Assembly: GCF_023856365.1 (NCBI RefSeq)
Contig: NC_064542.1
Span: forward strand, 9,541,363-9,605,362
Source of the DNA: Brienomyrus brachyistius
Lineage: Eukaryota; Chordata; Actinopteri; Osteoglossiformes; Mormyridae
Direction of reading: 5' to 3'
Length of the DNA: 64,000 nucleotides
Shown: positions 35,451-44,890 of the stretch, piece after piece
Layout: every line of letters starts with the position of its first letter
How positions within the stretch are numbered: position 1 is the first letter of the stretch
Position numbers and translations under genes: made by a program
The notes under the pieces: generated by a model
Databases searched by the model: none
Seen by the model: the letters and a program-made list of their open reading frames with translations, nothing else
Told to the model about the DNA's origin: nothing

Positions 35451-36939
35451 GGCAAGTCTCCTCCACAGCACATTGGTTCGCATCTTCTTTGCAGGGTGCA
35501 TCTTCGCCTCCACAGCCGTGCGCTTAACATATAATCCTTACATATTCTGGTGTGCTTACATTTTTGATTAAGACCCTCCCACTGGAATTGTCCCATATAT
35601 TCTATGAGCAGCTAATACTGTAAATTATAATTTAAATGCAATCAAAAACAACTACAGCTTCATAAATGCTCTCAGTGTTACAGAATGTCAGTATAAAACT
35701 GTATCGATTTTTTAATGAAAACAAGCTCCTTCCGACGGTGCCAATACATGAACATTTATGAGCACCACAATTCCCAGAGCATAGTACCAGCAGCACAATT
35801 CTAATGATCGTCATAAAAATGCTTATAAATAGATGAGTGATATTGATCAGCGCAGCTGATAAATCTCACCTTCACTATGACACATCTTTGGTCAAGTGGA
35901 TTTATACCATGTGAGTAAAATTTTAAAAGCTTCACTCTTCCCCGTAGGTTATAACAGGCAAGTAAAAGAATGTGGGATGGAAAAATCTTGAATAAGTTCA
36001 CAAACATGAAGCCAGTGCCGTCATGCTCCAGGGCTGTTTATTATTGATCAGACATTTCATTTTTATTGCCTATAGCGATATCCTATTGATGAACTTCTGC
36101 TACATATTGGACTTACTGCCAAATAAATGACATGTGCTTCGATTGTTGACAATTGGGCACACCTTCAGTAATGAAATATTATATATAACTGTCCATCCAT
36201 GGTGCACCCTGACCGGATTGCATTGTTTCACAGGGCAGACATGCATTAAGTTATATTTTTAGAAACACCAGTTTATACAGTATATAATGTGTCTTTAATT
36301 TGGGTGTGTTTTGTTTGCTCTAAGTAGCCACAATCAAAGAATTGCCTAAAGTGTAGTTTTCTAATTTCCTCAGTCAAATGGCAGTACGTTTAAATCTTTT
36401 TCCTATCTGTCATTTAGAAATTCCTTGATAGACAATGTTTGTTTTTTACACAGAAAAATAAAAAGGCTGTTTAGGGTCCATGATTGAAGCTAGACATACC
36501 CAAATATTGTCGAACAAAACAATTGCACATTTTTCCAAATAATAAACCATTTAAAATGCAAATAAACTATCTATATGAGAGCTACAGCTCAGACTTTTCA
36601 TCACTATTTAAATCGTGATTTTAACTACTTCCACAGAATGTCTTTATTTTCTTAGCTGCAGTCAGTAGTTAATGTCTTTGGAACCTATAGTCATTAGTAA
36701 TACATTCAGTGCAATCAGGCCAAATCTTGCTTCAGTCAAGCGACTAAATGAGCTTATAATATAAAATTTTAACATTATTTATCTACAATGTACAATTCAC
36801 TATTGTAGCCACAAAAATATAAACAACATTTTTCTTTGCTACTGACTAAGCAAATTGTAGCACGCCTTTGTTACAGTAGCAAGCAATAAACAATAGAGGA
36901 TGAGCTACTCTGTGTCACCAGCATTATTTTTTTAAAGGG
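35451..36939. other. No gene seen
   Basis: About 1.5 kb of AT-rich unique DNA. The short frames on both strands are not protein-like. Confidence 0.5.
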
Positions 36940-37300
36940 GCCGGTGTGACAGGAGGTAGCTCCATGCTGGACAGCCATGAGACAGCTGCAACTGACAGTG
37001 TGGCACAATCTCCCATGCGCAGAACCAGGCGGGAGCTGTCCAGTGCTGAATCGCCCAGACAGCTGTCAGCTCCTTTGCTCATTATGCAGCTGTCTCCTGT
37101 CTACTAATGACCTGTGCTACAGTACAGACTAGAACTGCTAGCAGAGGGGACAGGACCAGCTACCTGAGCGAGCCTCTGTTCACATTTTCTTATTATGTTA
37201 TTGCTCTGTGTGCTACGAAAGGAAATGGGGAAGGTGTAACAGAGCAGCGGCTTGTTTGAGAACGAAGAGACCCTACGGTCTAAGCAGCCATTCCAAGCGT
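36940..37300. promoter_or_regulatory. GC-richer patch with clustered CAGCTG E-boxes (candidate)
   Basis: Three CAGCTG E-box cores lie within about 115 bases, near 36982, 37060 and 37087; the middle one is inside the 10-base palindrome GACAGCTGTC. Further CAGGCGGGAGCTGTCC-type sequence lies between them. The patch is GC-richer and of higher complexity than its flanks, with no transposon signature. An enhancer or an untranslated exon are both possible; neither is shown. Confidence 0.25.
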
Positions 37301-37962
37301 AATCAGCCAGCGGTTTCTCAGACTGTCGTGGCTCACAGGGGACCTTATTAAGCTATAGTTGACAACCATTGGCCACACTAACTAGGCAAGCACACATGCT
37401 ATCATCATCCTGGGAACTCACCAATTATGGCTCGGTGTTGGGGAGCCAGTACCCAATTTCACTTTGGTTATTTTTGTGTCGACCTCAGATTAGTTAGTGT
37501 GCTCGTTCTGAGATGGTAGATGGATTGCAAATATGCACATAATTTTTCAAAAATGTAATAATTAACCAGATTATAATCAAGATCAAACAATACAATGGTT
37601 AATGGGATATGCAAATAACTAACTCAAAATTGTGAAACACTTCCCTTCGTTTTGAGGAGGAAGAAATCAAAGGAAAATCAAAGTTAGTTATTTGAATAAT
37701 GAATTAATTATCGAGCTTAACTGAAGCATGAGTGTTATTTTTATTATTTCAGGAGTAAAATGCAGATTATTAACCCTTAACCTTGAATTTAATGCACTTT
37801 ATTGACTTTATAATGGGAAGTATTACAACATTCTTATTAGACTCCTTGGCACAGTGCTGCAGTGTCCCTCCATATCCCCATAAAATCAAATCCTTACCTT
37901 GGATTTATAGAGTTTTCATTATATTGCCACGTTGTGTGATTTTCCTCATGTCTAACATGCCT
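37301..37962. other. No gene seen
   Basis: AT-rich DNA between the E-box patch and family A copy 2. Confidence 0.5.
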
Positions 37963-38366
37963 GGTAACATTTTACTTTACAGGGCACAAATACTTAGTTA
38001 TAGCTCAGCTACTACTGAAGTACAAATCATGAACAAATATACTTGAGATAAAAAGATGTCACGTTACAATGATGAATAAACATGAGATCAGTATTTCACT
38101 TGTGTTATTCATGACTGGTTCCTTCAGTAGTTCACAAAGGTTTACAGAAAGAACAGATATAGTAAGATTATAGTAACTGTTTGGCATTAATGATTCATCA
38201 TAATTCATTAATGATGAAGAAACGCATGATCAGTATTTGACTCGTGTTACTCATGACTGCTTGAGATAAAAAATGTATCATGATTTATTAATGTAACTCA
38301 GTATGTAACTAAGACCTAGTTTGTGGTTAATTAATACATAAGTAATAGCATAATACTATATAATTT
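37963..38366 (+). mobile_element. Family A copy 2, right end replaced by a minisatellite
   Basis: Starts GGTAACATTTTACTTTACAG and follows family A through two ATTCATTAATGATGAA-type blocks to AATAGCATAATACTATATAA and TTTGTGCCCT. At that point the other copies carry the right terminal repeat (CTCAAGTAGTATCACC in copy 1). Here a 34-bp tandem array takes over and no right end is seen after it. Confidence 0.8.
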
Positions 38367-38725
38367 GTGCCCTGTGCTGGCCAGCATGCTGCCCTGCTTT
38401 GTGCCCTGTGCTGGCCAGTATGCGGCCCTGCTTTGTGCCCTGTGCTGCCCAGCATGCTGCCCTGCTTTGTACCCTGTGCTGGCCAGCATGCGGCCCTGCT
38501 TTGTGCCCTGTGCTGGCCAGCATGCGGCCCTGCTTTGTGCCCTGTGCTGGCCAGCATGCGGCCCTGCTTTGTACCCTGTGCTGGCCAGCATGCGGCCCTG
38601 CTTTGTGCCCTGTGCTGGCCAGCATGCGGCCCTGCTTTGTGCCCTGTGCTGGCCAGCATGCGGCCCTGCTTTGTGCCCTGTGCTGCCCAGCATGCTGCCC
38701 TGCTTTGTGCCCTGTGCTGCCTGAG
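38367..38725. repeat. 34-bp minisatellite, about 10.4 units
   Basis: The unit starts GCCCTGTGCTGGCCAGCATG and ends CGGCCCTGCTTTGT. Ten full copies run from 38369 to 38708 with a partial eleventh. Variation is limited to a few positions. The fourth and seventh units begin ACCC rather than GCCC, and the third and tenth share TGCCCAGCATGCTG, hinting at a three-unit (102-bp) higher-order step. Since 34 is not a multiple of 3 and the unit lacks stops in every frame, long frames open on both strands (up to 176 codons, minus, 38327-38857). These are a product of the repeat and not evidence of a gene. Confidence 0.95.
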
Positions 38726-39168
38726 GTAGATTGCAGACCTTCCTGTATTAGATAAGTGCTTAGAAGATGGATAGGTTCTCACTAACAATAAAAATAAACT
38801 GCTCCCTTTCCAGTTTTGTTGGTTTCTGCTCCAGTAGTATTGATGAACTGGAGTCATATTTATATGTTAATGCAGTTGTGCCGTATTGTGAAATATCCCT
38901 GTAATAATAAAGGATCTTTGCATCAATGTGTATAATACAAGGTAAACAAATCTGGTGCAATTAATCTTAACCAATTAAAAAGACAGAAGGCAATCTCAGG
39001 GAGAAGAATTGATTTACAATACTTTTCAAGTACAATGAAGACAGATTCTCTTTTATTCATGTAATATGTATATATAACAATAGTTTATTTTAAATAACCC
39101 TTAAGTATGGATCCTGTTATAAAAGATGGTACGAAAGTTGTTGACTAAAACTTACCTAAAGTGCATTT
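38726..39168. other. No gene seen
   Basis: AT-rich DNA between the minisatellite and the family C copy. Confidence 0.5.
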
Positions 39169-39386
39169 TGTAACATTCAACTTAAAGCACTCATGTATAA
39201 TGCATTGTAGATACCTCCATAATGCATTATAATGCATTCAAATAGTGTTATAAACATGGCTATAAGGCTATTACTATTTATAGAAAAGCGTAACACATTA
39301 TAGCCATGTGTATTATGCATTGTAAATGCTCTATGAAGCTCTTCCCTATAACGCACTATAGTCATACTTCATAATGCATTATAATG
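39169..39386 (+). mobile_element. Family C copy
   Basis: Begins near GTAACATTCAACTTAAAGCA and carries CATGTATAATGCATTGTAG, GATACCTCCATAATGC, ATGGCTATAAGGC and CATAATGCATTATAATGG, the block order of the copy at 22680. The right boundary is not sharp; it runs directly into a fragment of another repeat family. Confidence 0.65.
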
Positions 39387-39394
39387 GCTGGCAG

Positions 39395-39585
39395 TCTGTC
39401 ACAGGGTTCCCACTCAGAAAACCATATACTATCTGCAATTTAGAGACACCAGTTTTCCAGACAGACAATATGTCACTGGATTACCCAAAGGGAACCTACA
39501 GAACAGAGGAAGAACATGAAGATTTTACACACACAGAGCAGAAGTATGATTCAAACCCCCAGCTGTGTAACTGAGCCACCAACAA
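39395..39585 (-). repeat. Interspersed repeat, GTTTGCATGTTCTCC family, minus strand
   Basis: Read on the minus strand this gives the familiar header with a tRNA-like or pseudo-promoter feel, then decayed forms of the TTTGCATGTTCTCC segment and of GTGTCTCTAAATTGC. The plus strand shows GCAATTTAGAGACACC and AGAACATGAAGATTTTACAC. Strongly diverged. Confidence 0.5.
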
Positions 39586-40029
39586 ATCTGAAAATTCACT
39601 GTGTGCAGGATTTCACTCCCCAAAGGATATCACCGTGAGACTGATCAATAAACACAGAAAGTGATAGATTACACTCATTTCTGCTAAATATGATTTAACC
39701 AGTAACTGGATGCAAGGAGACAGTTGCTTTTCACAGGAGGACAATGTTACTGGATCCTAAGTAAATGGCATAAGAATTAAAAATATGTTATTTGTTCACT
39801 CAGGTTTACTTCTACCTATGACTTATTGTCAGAATGTGCAGAATCAGAGGGGAAAAACTCATTCACAGAATTGTAAAACGGTTTAAAATATTGAAATAAT
39901 CTGTATTTGTCCATTGTAGCAACTGCTCATTTAGTATTGCTGAGCCTCATCCCTCCCAGGCTGGGAGTTTGAATCCTATCCCTGCCTTCTGTGTCTGTGC
40001 TTTGCATGTTTCCCACATTTACATTTATT

Positions 40030-40215
40030 TATCTAGCAGATGCTTTTATTCTGAAGTGGCAAACATTTCGGAAAGCGTGGTCAGGCAGTCCCTGGAGCAG
40101 CTGGGGTGTACGGGCCCAACCATTACATCACACTAATGATACTGGGATCTGAACCAGCAACTGTCCAATCGGACGCAGGCTCATAGAGTCCTAACCTGCT
40201 GGGACACACAATGCC
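40030..40215 (+). repeat. Interspersed repeat, ATTTAGCAGATGCTTTTATCC family
   Basis: TTATTTATCTAGCAGATGCT followed by TTTATTCTGAAGTGG, and CTAACCTGCTGGGACACACA near the end, match the phrase order of a very common fish repeat. Class not assigned. Confidence 0.5.
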
Positions 40216-40324
40216 ACTAAAAAGGAACTGCACTATTTAGGCAGAAAGAACAAAATGCATTTAAGATTTCGAGTGCAACCTGCGTTGTGTTTTTACTGCT
40301 GGAGTTTTTTCATTCTATCCAAAG

Positions 40325-40480
40325 ATAAGGGGACTGCCTACAGCCTGTGTACTGTGTGTGCGCCCTGTGACAGGTTGGCATTCTCTTCAGGCTGTAGCCC
40401 TGCCTTCTGCTGGTTTTTGCCTAGAATAAGCTCCTGCCCCCTGTGCTGGATCAGCAGTTGGATGGTGGATGGATGTTGTA
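40325..40480 (+). repeat. 3' part of the TTTGCATGTTCTCC repeat family
   Basis: GTGTGCGCCCTGTGACAGGT, then GCCCTGCCTTCTGC, AATAAGCTCCTGCCCCC and GGATGGTGGATGGATG. This is the usual 3' block of the family, with a GGAT-rich tail. Confidence 0.6.
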
Positions 40481-40660
40481 CTTCACTTTTAAAAATAAAA
40501 TTAAACTTTCACATATTCTTCCAAAGGAGGCTACCGTCTCCTTTCACTCTTCAGTTCTTACATTTCCTTGCTGGATGGCAGACTTTTCTGGCCACTTCTG
40601 GCAAAACCTGTAACTGTATAAACGATTTAATCCGGACATCCCACCAACAGTTCACCAGCA

Positions 40661-40800
40661 TAACAGCACTGCATGGGTACTTTCTGCACTGCATGTGCTC
40701 TTTCAGCACTGGACGGTCACTTTCAGCACTACATGGTCACTGTCAGCACTGCATAGTCACATTCAAAGTTGCATCAACAGTTTCAGCAGTATATGGGTTC
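40661..40800 (+). repeat. 20-bp minisatellite, seven units
   Basis: Seven consecutive 20-base units around the consensus TTTCAGCACTGCATGGTCAC start at 40661, 40681, 40701, 40721, 40741, 40761 and 40781. The middle units are well kept and the sixth is decayed. The array lies at the end of a 186-codon plus-strand frame (40255-40815) and helps keep it open, though 20 is not a multiple of 3. Confidence 0.85.
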
Positions 40801-40906
40801 GACATTTGTATATAGCATTACTTTAAGGTCATGTCCTGTGCAGGGTTTACTATATTGTATGCTAGCTGTGATGGCCTAAATATATGCCAGTCAAAAAAGG
40901 AAAACA

Positions 40907-40930
40907 ATGGATGGATGGATGGATGGATGG
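40907..40930. repeat. (GGAT)n microsatellite
   Basis: Six tandem ATGG units. Such tails often mark the 3' ends of fish LINEs and related repeats. Confidence 0.85.
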
Positions 40931-43006
40931 AAAGGCACTGTAGTATAATGGAGAGAATATGAGGATATGTTCATTATGTTAGTTTAGTTTTGTTATTTTT
41001 ACTCAAAATCCATTTCCTCTATTCATCTGAATGGCTGAAAATTCCAATGAAAGTTTTTTTTGTGGGGGCAGTGATGCAGTGTGGCAGTGGTGGTATTGCA
41101 AAGCAATCTTACAGTGTCAAACAGTGGTGTAGTAGTGACTTGATATGTGGGTACGTTGTTATGCCTCATAATTCTGCATACACACTTCTCCTTTGACTGA
41201 TATATATTTTTTACTTTATCTATGTTGCTGTATAGTAAGTTTCCATTTGTAAAGTTCTAATGATAAGTATTCATTTTATAATATGTAGTTTATCTAAACA
41301 AACTGTTATGTGTGATTTTTAAACACAACATTTACAGTACTTTGCAAAAGGCAGTCAAAGAAACTGTTTAAAGCTTTTAATTTGGGTAGTAAGTGTGTAT
41401 TAATTTAGAAAAAAAACTATTTAACATTAGAAAATATACAAATTAACAGTAATACAAGAAAAACTTAAGAGAACTTCATACTTGCCCCAAAAAGTTACTG
41501 ATTTCTCACTTCAGTTCCCAAACCTCTCCTCAGGGGCACCTTGGGCATTCCATGCATTCAGTAAATTTGACCAGCTGAACAATTTATTTGTTTGTTAAAT
41601 TACTTGAATGACTGATGAGGTATTGATTAACCAAACACGTTAGGCTACTGATTGAGTCAATAAATGTATGGATACATTGGATGGTTACTGCGAACACTGG
41701 TGAGTTTAAGAGAGGCTCTGGAATGGCTGAGCTGACGCACTTTGACAGACATAGTCATTTAGGTTTTACACCAACATGAAGATCATTTAAACATCATCTC
41801 TTTGTCTGCCTCAGGCTCATGCATCATACTGTGTATATAAGTAATCAAAACTCAAAGTTTCACAGTTCTCTCAAACTGCATATTTTTCTAGCTGATCTGG
41901 CAAAACTATACCAAACTGTTTTTTTTTTTCTTTTTTGAAATCTCTGGAAAACTTTTGAAATTTTGAAGAGCTGGATGCGCGACAGTTATACTCCACTGAG
42001 TGAAAACCATTTTCACTTGAACAGTAAATTGTTGAGAATACAAAATAGGTTTGCAGGTCAACTCTCATTCGAGAAACCAGAGCACGGAAATGTCAGACGT
42101 ACAGTAGAGGCAAAAGGCAGATTTCAAACTGATTTTTCCTACATTTTGGAAAAGGTTTCATGCTTTAAAGTCCATAATTAGACTTCTGGATTAGGGATAT
42201 CATTATGCACTGGACGTTTACATTTGACATGTGTAAACAAAAAAAAAAATTCTGTCTATGCAGATGATTAACTCAAAAAACCACTATGCATGACAAGCCC
42301 TTAAAAATAATTTCTTACAGGTTGGCAGGTATAGGAAGAGAATTAGAGAGCCCAAGGTGTGTTGGCATGATGCTCCTAGCGCCAACAAGACCCTGGCACC
42401 CTCATCACCCCTAGACAGAGGTTGATGCCAACGAGACTGGACTCACAAATTCACTCTGGCACATCTATCCGACCCAACAACACTAGCAAAGAGTGGGGTT
42501 TAGCTCACGAGGTCCTTCTCGGAGACCTTCTGATCGTCAATCGTGTCCCGACCTCACCACCTTTTTTCCTAGACCCAGGTTTATGCAGAGTGCTTATATG
42601 TGATAAGATTATTTCATGTGAATGTAAGTGGAACACATGCTTGTGTGACTGGTCCAATGGCCTCAGTTGTAAAACAACATAATGATATATACATAAATAA
42701 ACTTCAGCTGCTCGTGTTGTTGGAAGGCCCTGCCACCTTAGTGTACAAAGAGCCTTGGCTGCCTAGCATTCATTTTCCAACTGGCTACCTTGCTGGGGGA
42801 TTGATGAATGGTTATTTAATGTTCTATTGCCATTTCCCCAGGAAATTAGTTTTTACACCTGGTCAATGATCAGGTTATTGCTCTATTTAATATCTTTCTC
42901 TCTCTCTCTTAGTATGTTATTTAAAGAGGATCCACAAGATAGTCAGAGCTGCCACGTCGTATTGAGTGTTTAGCATCTGAAATCAAATTTCTCTGACCCT
43001 CGCTGC
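40931..43006. other. No gene seen; old repeat traces
   Basis: Near 41336 TACAGTACTTTGCAAAAGGC resembles a Tc1-type terminal repeat (weak). About 41500-41760 holds phrases (GGCACCTTGGGCATTCCATG, TACATTGGATGGTTACTGCG) that read like an old interspersed repeat. A polypyrimidine run followed by AG at 42889-42911 looks like a splice acceptor but no exon follows. Nothing is firm. Confidence 0.4.
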
Positions 43007-43420
43007 GTGTATCTTCTGCTGGCCATTTATTATTCTGATGCTTTGTATTATTTCCTATGTTTGATGGAGTTATATAGTCAAGTAGCCACTTTAGAGAGAT
43101 CGCTGAGCTTTGTTTCAAATTGCAATTTATTTGAGATATTAAGGTTCAGCAAATGCATTGTTTGGATTATTCATTTCTTTTTGAAACGACTATCTGTGGT
43201 GGATTTCTTGGTAATGATTTTGCTGAAATGCCCATCCGTAATTGCTAAAACTCAAGCACCAGCATCAGCACAGAGGCACTGCAAGGTGATGACTTTAGCT
43301 TTCGGGAATAATAACATCGGTTTATTAAACTGGAGGTTAGCCGCTTCGAAATTTAAACATCCATGCAGCCGCTGAGTTGAATCAATCAAACACTATGAAA
43401 GGATATCAAATGCAGAGCAG
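43007..43420. promoter_or_regulatory. High-complexity block, candidate conserved non-coding element
   Basis: About 400 bases of even complexity with homeobox-type ATTA/TAAT cores, no simple repeats and no transposon signature. The plus-strand frame at 43007-43375 (122 codons) has no recognisable domain. This only says the block looks like the unique, repeat-free DNA in which conserved elements are found. Confidence 0.2.
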
Positions 43421-44103
43421 AAATGACCAAACATGCTGACACTGTGCCAGTTTGTAGTTACCTGGCAGTCATAGAGCCAAGATCAAGCTGTTTTCATGTC
43501 ATGTCCGCGGATATTGCTTAATCAGCTAAAGCAAGTTCTGGCCGTCTTCAGTATTCAGAACGAAGTCTAGAAAGGTAGTCAGGAATCAGAATTATTTTAA
43601 TTTAGGCCTTAAAGTTTAAAGTGAATTTTTGCCTAGACACACAAGAAGAGACTCACATGCATAACATACCTTCAGCTGCTTAGTTGGTATCTGTCACTGG
43701 GCCAGTGGTTCAGTTCCCTTACAATGCTGTGTGAGTTTAATAGAGTACCGACTTACATTAGAGTGCTAGTATAACTTGTTAATATGTTTCTTCATGTTTA
43801 TGGCTTAATTGGACCTGGCCACATTTTCTGCCATGCTTCTTAATTATGATAGTAGATAGCTCTTTCACTCATAAAACCAAATACTGCATAATTATATATA
43901 GCGCATTAAAATTACGTTATTCCTCCATTTTTCATAGTATTCATATGAAAATTAATCTCTATTCATTTTGTGAGAAGCACTGCGGTTTTTATTAATGAAT
44001 GTAGTTTTATTATTTTTTACGCTTGCGTAGTTATATAATTACCTCCTCAGTCTCTCAGCTTTGAGTGACACCATGGGACGTCCCCTATTTGTTCCGCTCC
44101 TCA
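43421..44103. other. No gene seen
   Basis: AT-rich DNA up to the solo LTR. Confidence 0.5.
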
Positions 44104-44108
44104 ATGAT

Positions 44109-44419
44109 TGTCACGTCCTGACCCGCTTCACCTATCCCACCCTCCCGTTTCCCTCGCGTGGCCTCAAACATGCCCTGCCCAATGCTTGTGAGCCTTGCCT
44201 CTTGTTCCAGTCCCCATGCGTTTTGCTCCTAGCTGTATCCTGTTAGCCCTAGTTACTAATACTTTACTATTTAGGTTTCTCGTAGTTGTGTAGTACCTAG
44301 TCATTGTCTTGCTGTCCCCGGTTTTGTTCACGCCTGAAGTATTCAATAAACGCCCCAATCTTAGGATTTCTCAGCATCAGCCTCTATTCTGGGTCATGCG
44401 TCACCCCTCCAATGTAACA
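44109..44419 (+). mobile_element. Solo LTR (Gypsy-type), perfect 5-bp duplication
   Basis: Starts TGTCACGTCCTGACCC and ends AATGTAACA. ATGAT flanks both sides (44104-44108 and 44420-44424). AATAAA lies at 44345-44350. The TGTCACG...GTAACA ends and size (311 bp) are those of fish Gypsy LTRs. It differs in sequence from the LTRs at 21301 and 49217, so at least two LTR families are represented in this window. Confidence 0.85.
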
Positions 44420-44698
44420 ATGATCATATTGGTATTTCTACCACTGCCCTTTTCTTGCTTCACTTAAATCTCACAGACAGACAGTATGTATCTCAATCAA
44501 TAACTGTAAATTCAAACATGGCATCCCATGAGACTCTGTTCTTTTTCCCATAGCTTGTTACTGCTTGGACTGGTCAATTTTTGGCTTGGCCTTTCCAATC
44601 TCTGCTATACCAATGCCATACAATTACATCTTTCCTTCTAGATCCTGGACTCTAAAACAACAGCAGCTTTAAATGAAATTACGTAGTTAGTTGATGCT

Positions 44699-44835
44699 TA
44701 TGAAGTATTATAATCAACATTATAATGCCTTATGACTGTTCATAGAGAATGTGACACCTTATTCTTATACCAACCATTATAATGCATTATGAAGGTATCC
44801 ATAATGCCTTATAGATGACAGCTTTAAGTGTTACC
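44699..44835 (+). mobile_element. Family C fragment with right terminal repeat
   Basis: Contains ATTATAATGCATTATGAAGG, TATCCATAATGCC and the end GCTTTAAGTGTTACC, the inverse of the GGTAACACTTAAAGC start seen at 22680. The left end is missing. Confidence 0.7.
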
Positions 44836-44840
44836 AAATA

Positions 44841-44890
44841 ATCCATCCACCCACCCATCCATCCGTCATCCATCCAACCATCCATATTCC
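44841..44890. repeat. Imperfect (CATC)n tract
   Basis: Tandem CATC/CACC units with interruptions, starting six bases after the family C end. Confidence 0.8.

Noticed and set aside
38327..38857. Overlapping long open frames on both strands (176 codons minus, about 120 codons in several others) with a repeating peptide.
   Set aside because: They are a by-product of a 34-bp tandem repeat that lacks stop codons in every frame. All frames on both strands open at once, and there is no start context, splice site or family resemblance.
40255..40815. A 186-codon plus-strand frame, the longest in the window.
   Set aside because: It covers an interspersed repeat 3' end (40325-40480) and a 20-bp minisatellite (40661-40800), shows no domain and reads Cys/Ser/Phe-rich as expected from this composition.
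42889..42911. A splice acceptor suggested by (CT)n followed by TTAG.
   Set aside because: No open frame with protein-like content follows, and a (CT)n microsatellite explains the pattern.
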